Origin: Brienomyrus brachyistius
Taxonomy: Eukaryota > Chordata > Actinopteri > Osteoglossiformes > Mormyridae
Length of the DNA: 64,000 bases
Direction: 5' to 3'
NCBI RefSeq assembly: GCF_023856365.1
Contig: NC_064543.1
Span: 6,093,952-6,157,951, forward strand
Below the pieces are notes generated by a model, which did not search any database, was not told where the DNA came from, and saw nothing but the letters and a program-made list of their open reading frames with translations. Below are positions 37,901 through 47,869 of this stretch, one piece after another; position 1 is the first letter of the stretch, and each line of letters starts with the position of its first letter. The position numbers and the translations under genes are program-made.

Positions 37901-40324
37901 GATTACAGGCAACATCCAACTGAATGCAGGACTTCAGCTTCAAAACATAACAGTAACGTAAACAGTGGTATTGAGTAACAGCTTCCAGTCTGTCGAATAG
38001 GTCAGGGCCCCCCGGGAGCCTTGTTTACTGAGGTCCTCAACGCCCAGTCCTGAAGGACACTGCCTCAGAGTTCATGCCCCCTCCAACACACACACACAAA
38101 CCCCTCTGGTATCTCACACTGCAGAACACAGCTGCCTCATTCCCTGTTCCCATTATATGGAAAATACTTGCCATTTCCGACTAGATTAGAAAACGGAGGT
38201 CCTGCTTCTGACGCTCACAACACAGGATAACGGATAACCGGGCTGTCAGGACGGCACTGCTAAGATCGGGTCGCTTAGCTGGGCATCCAGAACCACCGCA
38301 GCATGGCACTAAACTGAGCCCTTCGTTCTCCAGCAGTACCAGGTTTTATTTGGCTAAAACGTTGATCGTTAAGTGTAACCTTAAATCTCAGTCACATGGC
38401 ATCTTACTCGGTCTCCGTCTGCAGGTCTGTTCGGATACAATGAGGTGGCCATGATTCCAGCCGGTGCCACTCGCATCCGGGTCAACGATAACAGCAAGAA
38501 TTATCTCGGTGAGCCGCGTCTCCATCTTGCCTCACCTTCGAACCCCGTGCCGTGTGACGTCGCTCTGCACCGATGCGAGGAATCCAGTGTCACTGTCACA
38601 GAGGCTCGTCGGCTGATGTGCGGTTTCCCCGGCCCTCTGTCTCGCAGCCCTGCAGAACGGACGCTCACAGTTCATCATCAACGGAGACTGGAAGATCAGC
38701 ATCCCTGGGGCGTACAGCATCGCTGGGACCAAGGTGCTGTACCGCCGCTCCACGGACACCTGGGAGAGTTTCGAGGCGCCAGGGCCGACCCGAGAGGACC
38801 TGCACGTCATGGTGAGGTGTGGCTCACGCCGTGTAGCGGTGTGACCGTCACCACAGCTTTCTGACAGCCTGCCTGAGTCTTCCTCCCACCTCCTGGCCAG
38901 GTGCTGTTCACCGATACCAATCCTGGGATAGAGTACGAATACTGGCTCCCCCGCGACCGCTACGCGCTCTACCACGGAGAGCGGAGTCCACTGCGTCAGC
39001 CGTACCACAGCGCCACCTTCCCGCCGGTCTCCACGACGACCACCGTCACGACGACCACCACCACGCGGCCTCCGCCTGTCACCACACCTGTCTGGGGTCA
39101 GACGCGCTTTTGGAATCTATCCTCCCGGTATGGTGTAGGGTTGCTGTCATGATAAACGAGGGAAGAGTTTATGGAATTCTCAGGTTCCAGTGGATTTCCC
39201 CTGTTTACTAAAGTAAGGCTGTTGGTTATTGGCCGGTTTCGTGCAGCACGTCATTCGTGGCCAGGAAGCATAGTGTATGTGAGGCTTTTCCGAAAAGGGC
39301 CTCAGTCCTAGACCCCTCCAAGCCCCCAATCCACGCACTTCCGCAAGCATTAAGATGGAAGCCGTGCTGTATTTGGTTGCCATCGTTATTGTAAAAATCC
39401 CTGGCCTATTGTTCTATGATTATAATCCTGTCTGACATAATGCGGGGCTGTGGATTTTCCGTGATCTGGTTGCTAGGTAGCACCATTCCCTCACAGGGTG
39501 TATAACCCCGCCCCCCCACCCCACAGGAGGCTGGCCTGCACAGCGACCACAGCAGCAACCACTGCCCCGACTGGAGAGGGATGAGAGCCACAGGAACCTG
39601 CTCCCTCAGGGTCCCCAGTTTGGTGAGAACCCTCCCCCACCTTACAACTAAGGCGGAGATCACGGGAGACCTTCTACCTTTGGGCTGTAATCTGTCCCCT
39701 TGACCACCACGCCACCTACTGGCTGGTGTGGTTCTCCCCAGATTGTCTTCAGACTCCAGCACATGCTGGGGTCGGTTCCCGCCGTTTGAGATTAATCACA
39801 CACTAATGCTGGGTGCTGCGGCCTTGTTCACTCTCCACAAAGGGCGCTGTGGGAGGTGCAGGAGGGTGCGAGGCCGGGGAGAACGGCAGAGGCAGTATTG
39901 CCAGAAGGACTTTGGTGAGTGCATCATGTGACGCGTTCTGGTGGGGGGGACTACCTGACAGGGTGGGGGGGTAAGGTGTGTGTCTTTGTCAGTTTTTCGA
40001 GCCAAGGTGCTGGGGAAGCTGTACCTGGGCGAGGAGACCCGCTATGACGTGCACGTGATCCACACTTACCGCAACCGCTTCCGGTTGGAGCGCCGCGAGT
40101 TCCTGTGGGTCCCCAACACGTGTGACTGCCCCCTCATGGAGGAGGGCCGGCAGTACGTGTTGATGGCCCGCCGCCACGTAAATTACGAGCGCACGCTCAA
40201 CCGCATCCTGCTGGAGGAGGCCAGCTATGTACAGCCATACCGCCCCCGAGAGGACAGACTGCTGCGGCCCCTGGAGGAGATCTGCAGTAATCATGGTCCA
40301 AGGCTGCCATCTACAAGAAGCTGA
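28961..40324 (+). CDS. adamtsl5: ADAMTS-like protein with one TSP1 repeat and C-terminal NTR domain (ADAMTSL5-like)
   Basis: This is a secreted matrix protein with no protease domain; relatives bind fibrillin and heparin. Thirteen exons join in frame: 28961-28980, 32718-32790, 34898-35055, 35776-35836, 36446-36551, 36680-36807, 37345-37468, 38425-38508, 38648-38811, 38901-39096, 39527-39622, 39843-39914, 39993-40324 (TGA), giving 537 residues. Residues 1-31 form a signal peptide with the core [15 protein letters not shown]. The TSP1 repeat starts near residue 57 (WGTWGGW for C-mannosylation, CSRTCGG for O-fucose). A Cys-rich part at about 105-223 has the ADAMTS hallmark [12 protein letters not shown], and a spacer follows at about 224-345. 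Next come a Thr-rich linker ([16 protein letters not shown]) and an NTR/netrin-like domain from about 404 ([21 protein letters not shown]). One TSP1 plus NTR is the ADAMTSL5 layout. It may be a separate fish paralogue (some fish have a gene named adamtsl7). The 20-nt first exon is the least certain part. Confidence 0.88.
33993..34091. repeat. 23-bp tandem repeat, about 4.3 copies
   Basis: The unit GGTTTTGGGCGCTGAGG-TTGGGC repeats head to tail. One copy has GGGCACTGA instead of GGGCGCTGA. It lies in intron 2 of the ADAMTS-like gene. Confidence 0.92.
34268..34333 (+). mobile_element. fish LINE/SINE 3'-tail remnant
   Basis: GTAAAGTGCTTTGGGTGTCT, then GAGAAGCGCTATGTAAATG and a short CATT-rich tail, match the 3' tail shared by several fish SINE/LINE families (AAGCGCTTTGGGTG...AAGCGCTATATAAAT). 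Only the tail is present. Confidence 0.6.
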
Positions 40325-40700
40325 AAAAAAAACACAACCTCCCCCCGCCCCCCTGCACTTTTCTAAAAGAAACCACAGGAGAGCTCAGCAGGCAGAAGAA
40401 AATGGACAAGTGAAGGGCTTTATTAGGAGTCTTTGAGCAGGACCGTCACAAGTTCCATGTACCAAAGATTCCCCCTGTTAGGCAGGCAGCCATGTGCTTC
40501 GGGGAATTCCCCTCGGATAACCAATCAGCAGACGGACTGTCACCTGCCAGCCATTGGGATTATTTTTAAATTCCTTGCTCCTCTTCTCATCATCATTAAG
40601 GTTCTACTATGTACTGCTATATATTGTATTTATAAAGCCACAGGATAAGAAGAAATATATTTACATGCATTTATTTGTGTATTTTTTTTCTATCATTTTG

Positions 40701-40706
40701 AATAAA
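40701..40706 (+). terminator. poly(A) signal of the ADAMTS-like gene
   Basis: AATAAA lies 377 bp after the stop at 40324, in an AT-rich stretch following a T run. This gives a short 3' UTR ending near 40.73 kb. Confidence 0.7.
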
Positions 40707-41445
40707 GAACCTATTTTGAAATAACCCTCCCAAGGTTTCTCATTCTGGGTAATTTCCGACCGTATTGGTTTCACAGAAGCTCGTGTGTCAATGGCCTCAT
40801 TGTTGAGAGATGGGCACCATGCGGAAGACGGTGGCTGTGGGCATCCATGCCGCTCGCAGACCGTCCGGGGGGGGGGGCACGGCTGGATGCTGCCTGTCTG
40901 TGAACCTCAGTCAGCAGGGTCTCCTGGCACCAGCCGCAGGGGCGAGAGTCCTCAGCTGACCGGAGCCCTGTGCTGTTTGTAAGGTCCTGCCGCTGATGCC
41001 GCTTCGGGTTTCTGAGAAATGACATGACACAGAATCGTTACAGTGAAATGATTTCAGGGCCGTTTATCACTTATACCTTGTAGGCGTCACAGAGGTGAAA
41101 CTTTGCTGAGTTTGGCCTCAGGGTTGCTGATCTGCAAAAATAATGATTTGCTGGATGGGAAATTCCATCCAAAATAAGTTCTTTGTTCCTCACCAGGCAA
41201 TGTATAGTGGTAGACAGACACGCAGCCCCCCCCCCCCCCCCCACCCTTATTTTCCTTATATTAAGGCATAACAGTCAGACTCGGAAAATAGTCTGTAATC
41301 CACGATCGACAGGACAGAGAACAGCGCACAGAAAGAGCCGATGTTTGTGAACGTTTACGCTACTGTTTTTAACTTGGCTGTCATGAAATCACAGGAGATT
41401 ACGGAGATCGGATTGTGTTGCTGCCAGTCTCATGGGCAGACCTGG

Positions 41446-41448
<3 letters not shown>

Positions 41449-41495
<47 letters not shown>

Positions 41496-41576
41496 GCAGT
41501 CAGTGTGGTATGTAATGACACCCACTCCCTTCCTGTTACAGGGGGCCGCTCACACACTTCCAGGGCCACCGGAGCT

Positions 41577-41618
<42 letters not shown>
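41449..41618. repeat. facing (TG)n and (CA)n microsatellites
   Basis: A TG run at about 41449-41490 is followed about 90 bp later by a CA run at about 41578-41616. The two runs are complementary and could pair as a hairpin. The 90 bp between them is unique sequence. Confidence 0.9.
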
Positions 41619-41619
<1 letters not shown>

Positions 41620-44320
41620 CACACAGCCCTCATGCAAACTTCCAGTGGCAGATTCCTGCTCGTGACAGTAAGCATGACGTCTAGGTAACAAAAAACACAC
41701 ACAGACTAATTACAGGGTTCCTGGCGCCACTCACACGCAAGGCAGGAATCCAAAAGAGCGCGCGGACATGCCCGGGGGGCCGTGTGCGTCCGGGGCGGTC
41801 TGTCAGTCCAGGCGAGCTTAAGGTATGCCCCCCCCCAGCAGGTAAGCCGTGGAGCGGGCGTGGCGGGGCACGCAGGCGAAGGAGGCCATTCTCCACCCCA
41901 GCGAGGACTGAGTGGCAGGATCATACTCTGACGCAGCGACGGTGAAAAGGTGTTTTTACTGTAGGCCGACGCCGCATATTTTCCCGACAAGTCAGAGCGC
42001 CACGTGGCACCGCCCAGGGAGAGCACAGCCAGGCCTCCGGGGGCCCGTGAAGGCAGGGCACGGCCCTGGCGCCCTGGAAGCCCCCCCCCCCCCCATCATG
42101 CCATTTCAGGAGAGCAGGTCTATTAAATCTTGTTGCCATCTACAGGATGCGGCTGCAGGTCATGCGTCTTGACGTCTCGCGACTCGGAAATCTCAGCTCT
42201 CATCTCACGGCTACGCTTTTGGCTACATGCCAGACGAGCTGGAGTTCCTCAAACATTCTGAAGCCTCACTTCATGGACGAGCTCCTGTAGACCAAGCAGA
42301 CGTCCTGCAGTGGCCAAGTCATGATAGTCCGGTAAGAGTTTAGGTAGGGAGCATTCCAACTGGATGATCACGACTTCTAGCTTAAGTTAACCCAGCCAAC
42401 TGAGAAATTCTCATTCGCGGAACACCCCCCCCCCCCCCCCCCGGTCTACCAACACAATAACGACTGAGGTGTATAAGAGCGTGTAATGAGAGCTGCTTTC
42501 AGGGGGAACTGGGTTATTAGATTGTCATCATACACTGAAGGAATGCGAGATACCCTCAAAGCAGACATTTCAAAGCACGATAATGGCAGCGAAGCCCCAT
42601 GATATGGAGAAAAACATGGAAGGCCGTTTTCTGCCATGTCCCGGTGCGGGTGGGGGTGCTCTCCCCGTGCCTCATGCTGTAATACTGCAAAGCCGTCAAG
42701 CAAGGAATGTGAAGGACAAAGACTGTGGTGCTGATGGGATCCTGACGGGGGGAAACAAGGAGTCTTAGAGCATCAAGAGGCGGATGGAAAGCAGCAGATT
42801 TCCTCTAATTGTTATCCTTAAACATCTCAATCGAAAGGTCTTACAAAAGGTAGCAGGAGCTTTGCAGGGCCTCCGCTCATCCTGAGATGTGTGCTGACAG
42901 CTGGCAGTCCTACCGCTGTCATGCCACCTCAGATACAATGGTGTCGCTCTTTAATACTTGTCATGTGACCTGCTTTTGCTGGACAGAAATAAAGTTTGCT
43001 GTTATAGCCCTCATACGCCATACACTGAGTTTTATGTGTATTATGTGATTTGCTCCCCCTCCCTGGTTCCTGTCCCATATGTGAGGCAGATAAGGTGTTG
43101 ATGTCACCAATACATGGCTGCTTTAAGAAACCTAACTTAGTTATCGTTCTACATTTAGTTTTTCTGGATTAGTGAAGGAGTAGAAGCCCAGGTTGGCAAA
43201 CTGGACTGAACTGGACCGGACCAGACCAAGTACCACTTCTAGTCCTTAGTCAACCGCGATACAGTTAAGTTGAACCCCAACAAAACGTTCGCAGTAGCAG
43301 CCTCTTCCATTGTCGCTCCCCAATCTCCCAGTCAAGTGAAGACCTCTCAAAAACATCACCTATGTTTTCAACACCCTGTCACGTCGCAGTAGAAGGTGCT
43401 CAGCACACACCTGGAAGACCAGGAAGATCCGTCAGAGTGTCTGTCGGCCTTGGAACCCATCCAAGCCTGCAGAAGCTGAAACCTGTCAAGCTGGGCACCT
43501 TTGAAAGCATCGATCTCTGGAGCTCATGGAAACATCTGGAAGAAAGCGGCTCGAGCTGACTTGGAAGACTGAAGAAAGATCAAAGACAGGGGGTCCATCG
43601 GGTGGGAAGAATGATGGGGGTGGACAAGGCTAGAGGGAGAACGCTCTCAGAAAGACGGAGATCCCAGGCATGCGACTGGCGGAGGAGTTGGCGACACAAG
43701 CATGAGGGGGCAGAGGAGGAACGGGGACAAGCTGCGGAGGAGGCCAGAAGGGGTGCATGCTGACAAGGAGGATGGCCAAGGACGATCGTGACTTTAGATG
43801 GCAGAGCAAGAATCATGCTGCCATTGTCCATTGCATCTCAACCCTAAAAGGGATCATAGAGGAACTAAAAGTATCCTTTAGCCAGCAATGTAGTGGGGGG
43901 ACCTTCCAGAAGATAAGATGGCCATAAAACATCTGTGTGGAGAACGTGATTCATGATTTATGCTTTGGAAATGCCTGCCATGCCTCGCCTGTTCTCACTC
44001 CAGGTGTGAGCGAGTGTGATGATGAAGATGGGCTGGAGTGGGATGAAGCCCGCCCCCCACACTGACATAACTCAAGGCTGGAGGTTCCAGACAGGGGGAA
44101 TATTAAATAAAGACAATTAACTAAAGGCAAATTGTGATGAAATAATCAGGGGACAAGAAAGCCTGGTAAACTGTCAGTCAGCAAAGCTTTCCACTGACAG
44201 AAATCCAAACCAGAGATGCACAGGGCAGTAAGTTATGACAACAGTAACAGTGAGTTATGATTACAGTGCCACATAGTGGATTTCTTCTGCAACTGCATCT
44301 AGCCACTATATTATATATAA

Positions 44321-44460
44321 TCCATCCATCCATTTTTTTCCAGAGCATGATCACACTGAGTATGGAGCTTTATTCCAGGAAACACCCTGTATGGGATGTC
44401 AGTCCAACACAGAGCACACATCCACACACATAATCACACACTAAAGGCAATTAGAGATTC
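44321..44460 (-). mobile_element. LINE 3'-end remnant with CCATCCATCC tail
   Basis: It starts TCCATCCATCCATTTTTTTCCA and continues with AGGAAACACCCTGTATGGGATGTCAGTCC and then CACACA-rich text, in pieces. This is the reverse complement of the 3' end of a common fish LINE-type repeat whose tail is TGGATGGA. Related pieces lie at 56699-56821 and in prc1 introns. Confidence 0.6.
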
Positions 44461-44740
44461 ACACACCTGACACTGGACATGTGCAGATGAGAGTAGAGTA
44501 AACCACGTGGAACAGTGGACATTTGCAGAGGTGGAAAGCTGAGGTCCAGGAAGTACAAATCCAGACCAAGGTTTTGTTTCAACCAACCAGTTGATGGGGG
44601 AGGGGGGGTCCCTGATGAGTAGTTGTTAACCAGGGGTGGCAATTTGGAAAGCCAGTTTAAATGACCAGAAAGCGGAGGAAAGTTATAGGGTCACTATAGA
44701 CAATCATCTCTGGAATAGAACCGAATACTCAGCAATATTC

Positions 44741-44830
44741 ATATACACTGATCAGCCATAACATTAAAACCACCGGTCTGATATTGTTTAGCGCCCCTGA
44801 AACACCCAGGGCTCCTGGGAGAAGGATTCT
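44741..44830. mobile_element. interspersed repeat fragment (ACTGATCAGCCATAACATTA type)
   Basis: ATACACTGATCAGCCATAAC followed by ATTAAAACCACC is a motif I know from many fish genomes as the end of a DNA-transposon-like repeat. Only one end is present and no coding sequence remains. The family name cannot be settled from this copy. Confidence 0.5.
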
Positions 44831-45147
44831 AGCATATTACACAATAATGGTATTTCATCTGTAAAAAAAAAAAAAAAAAAACAATGCGTCTAATATTGAT
44901 TATTTTGCTAAAATTCTTAAAATCCTATTTTTGCAATAGAAATAGAAGGCCTGGTACAAGTTTACATCAATACAGAGAACATTGAATTTTTACCGTTCAG
45001 GAGATCCGCTACCCTATTGCTTTTCTACAAGGATCATTACGGTAACTCAACGCCAGCCCACGTGATTTGGTGTCACACGATCTTCGGTCCGAAGTGCTTT
45101 TCCGCATTTCCAGTGTTCCTTTTGGTTCCGGCATTGTGATAGTAAAC

Positions 45148-46046
45148 ATGGCGGCAGAAGGAGATGTGGATTTGGACCTAGAAGCCGACGAGAATTGTAC
45201 TGGAAAGCCGGCAGAAAAACCTCGTAAACATGACAGCGGAGCTGCCGACCTAGAGCGTGTCACCGATTATGCGGAAGAGAAGGAGATATCCAGCTCCGAC
45301 TTGGAAACCGTAAGACTGGGCACACACGCGTGTGCTGGATAACCGGCGGCCTAGGCGGTGCCTCGGGTACCAAGGGACTCTTGAGAACCTCATATTTGTA
45401 TACTGATTTTGAGTTACCATGGGACCATTTACTAAAATTCATTCAAATTCTTAACATACTTTAACTTAACCCTAGTTTACTTGTGTCATACGTATAGTCG
45501 TTATTTGTTGTAGTGGAAATGGTTTTATGTGATTTAACGTGGAAAATATCGTCGGTCGGTCTCAAGCCGGTTATAGTCTAACATGCGGCTTTTGGTCTGT
45601 AGGCTATGTCGGTGATCGGTGACAGGAGATCAAGAGAACAGAAAGCAAAGCAAGAGCGGTAGGTTGTCCGTTTTTAGCAATAAAGACACATTTGTCTTCT
45701 GACTCATATCAGTAAGATTTTTTTCGTCACTCGTTTTCTTCTCTCCCACTAATCCGTTTTTAGAGAAAAGGAGCTTGCAAAAGTCACTATCAAGAAGGAA
45801 GATGTGGAGCTCATAGTAAGTACAGAATCTTTATGTGTACTGTGCAATACATAAAACGTATTGCTTTTATTAAGAGAACTGTGTAAGGTGACGAATCGCT
45901 TAACATGGAGTTAGAACAGAGCCTGCTGACCTACGACTTGTAACCGACAGATGGGGGAGATGGAGATCCCACGGGGGCTGGCGGAGCGAAGCCTGCGAGA
46001 GCACATGGGCAACGTGGTGGAAGCTCTGATCGCCCTCACGAACTGA
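45148..46046 (+). CDS. hypk: Huntingtin-interacting protein K (HYPK)
   Basis: HYPK is a small ribosome-associated chaperone-like protein that binds and regulates the N-terminal acetyltransferase NatA (NAA10/NAA15). Four exons join in frame: 45148-45309, 45603-45658, 45764-45815, 45951-46046 (TGA), giving 121 residues, about the usual vertebrate length. The N-terminal half is acidic and disordered. A lysine/glutamate-rich helix follows (RREQKAKQEREKELAKVTI is its conserved core in pieces of exons 2-3). The C-terminal NACA-type UBA domain runs through KKEDVELIMGEMEI to the extreme C-terminus (LREHMGNVVEALIALTN). The start codon has the context AACATGG. No neighbour is functionally linked. In human the gene lies at 15q15.3, away from the other genes here. 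Confidence 0.97.
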
Positions 46047-46802
46047 TGGACGGCGGTGGACGACTTTGCTGTGCAAACTTGGCTCTTTCGGACTTCTGCG
46101 ATTTTCTGGTCCACCTCTGTAATTTAATACACATAATGCATTTCGTTTGGAAGGCTTTGTCCAATATTAAGATAATTCTTCGTAAACGCAATGTTACATA
46201 ATTTTTATATGATTTTTTTGGAAACCACATTAAAGTTTGAAATTTCTGTAGTTTTTGAAGAAATGTGTACTATTTGGGAAAAGTAACATTGCCGTGGGTT
46301 AAAGGTTACAAACTAAGAACAAGAACAGTAAGTCTGTCGTAGTTTTTATATTTATATGGAAAATATTTGCGCAGCCAATAATAGTTGCATAGAACGAGGT
46401 TCTGTTATGGTAAAGTTCGCAAATCTTAAAGATTATTTTATTGCTCTGTAACATTTTACCTCAAGGTTATTTGAGAAAACGTCAAATTAAATTTAGGAAT
46501 TGAACTTGATTCACAATTAAACTTATAAAGGAATTTTCCCTGGGATTAGTAGAGATTGCGTTGTGTTTTGTCCATCTATCCAATCCACTTCTGGGGCATA
46601 ATGACTGTTTTTATGATGAGTCAGAACCTTGATTTAGGAGTCTGTGGTTTCTGCACTTCCACAGAGAACAATACCATCAACCTACATAAAACTTTTACAG
46701 TAGGCAGCTTTGTAAATGGTGGAATTTCAGAGCTGAGCAAGTATGTTGATATGGCTGTTTCATGTTGTTTGGTATCCATGAAAAATCTCGATCTGTTGGT
46801 CC
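46047..46802. other. hypk 3' flank
   Basis: It holds the short hypk 3' UTR (to about 46.25 kb) and then AT-rich sequence with no recognisable exon or repeat, before the LINE fragment starting near 46803. The stretch 47266-47869 beyond that fragment is AT-rich and probably includes the hddc3 3' UTR. Confidence 0.5.
46229..46234 (+). terminator. hypk: poly(A) signal of hypk
   Basis: ATTAAA lies 183 bp after the hypk stop in an AT-rich context and is followed by T-rich sequence. It is the nearest plausible signal. Confidence 0.6.
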
Positions 46803-47265
46803 ATCTTCCTTCCTACCCTCACCTATTTTCATGAGCTGTGGGTAATGACCGAAAGGATGACATTGTGAATACGGGTGGCCGAAATGAGGTTTCTCCACAT
46901 GGTGTCTGGGCTCTCCCTTAGACACAGGGTGAGAAGTTCGGATACCCGGGAGAGTCTCAGAGTAGAACCGCTGCTTCTCCACGTCGAAAGGAGCCAGTTG
47001 ATGTGGTTTGGACACCTGGTGCAGATGCCTCCTGGGCGGCTACCCAGAGAGGTTTTCCGTGCATGTCCTATAGGGAGGAGGCCCCGGGGCAGACCCAGGA
47101 CACGCTGGAGGGATTATATCTCTCGGTTGGCCTGCGAACGCCTCGGCACCCCCCCGAAGAGCTGGTAGAAGTGGCTGGGGAGAGGGAGGTCTGGGTATCT
47201 CCTGAAGTTGCTACCCCCCGATGACCCGGATCCCGGACAAGGGGGTGATGATGGATGGACAGCCA
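46803..47265 (+). mobile_element. non-LTR retrotransposon (LINE) 3'-end fragment
   Basis: The 46875-47168 frame encodes the region downstream of the reverse transcriptase typical of fish LINEs, with MWFGHLVQMPPGRLPREVF and GRRPRGRPRTRWRDYISRL. The frame then shifts by one near the end (GVPPEEL-VEVAGEREVW type continuation seen in another frame to 47224), and the copy ends with the tail GATGATGGATGGA. The homologous DNA starts about 70 bp before the open frame. The copy is 5'-truncated and frameshifted, so it is inactive. It lies between hypk and hddc3. Confidence 0.88.
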
Positions 47266-47536
47266 TGAAAAATATTCTTTTGCTCTAAAATTTGACAGCT
47301 GTACCCAGCTTCTACTTCTAGAACTAAATTTAGCATTTAAACAAAGCAGGTATATAAGCTACATTTTAACAGTTGTCTTAATATAACCCTGTTGTGGAAA
47401 TGTGGTTAGAAAGTAGATTATAAATTGCATAGAGTATTAACCATTTCATTAATTACACAGACATTTTATCTGCTTTTACCTGAATGTTTAATTGTTGTTT
47501 TATTGTTATTACAAATGACAAATGTGAGTTCTGCAT

Positions 47537-47542
47537 TTTATT
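47537..47542 (-). terminator. hddc3: candidate poly(A) signal of hddc3
   Basis: On the minus strand this is AATAAA, about 330 nt past the hddc3 stop. A second AATAAA lies at 47499-47504. Both are in AT-rich sequence. Use is inferred from position only. Confidence 0.5.
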
Positions 47543-47869
47543 CTGTGGTGTCCAGTGAATACAAATTCCCTGCCATGACAAATTAACAAATCATGATGAA
47601 AAATACTATTTCCACTCACAAAGTAAACAGTTATCTAATAAATGCACTGAAGCATCCTTCACCCGTAACTGAAACGCACCAACAGCTTTTAAATGCTTCA
47701 TGCCAAGTGCCGCATAGACAGCTGTCACAGTACATTAAACATCGAGGTGCCTTTGAATGTACAAATGGAGCCGTATTCATTGGTGGCAGAACGGCAAGGA
47801 AATACCAAGACAGGGAGCCTCTCGCCGGGAGAACCGTGTGACGTCGGCCATCAGACCGAGCGCCACCCC

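Larger units (their letters stand above)
40730..45147. other. intergenic region between the ADAMTS-like gene and hypk
   Basis: No recognisable exon is present in 4.4 kb. It contains the facing TG and CA microsatellites at 41449-41618, C runs near 41227-41242, 42080-42094 and 42426-42442, a LINE-tail remnant at 44321-44460, another interspersed repeat at 44741-44830 and an A run near 44863-44881. The stretch 43320-43850 has open frames on both strands but no family I recognise. A CACGTG E-box lies at 45059-45064, about 84 bp before the hypk start codon, and could be part of its promoter. Confidence 0.6.

Noticed and set aside
43320..43850. Possible retrotransposon or gene fragment with open frames on both strands
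   Set aside because: Neither frame shows motifs I can name. It could be an old repeat, but I cannot support a call.
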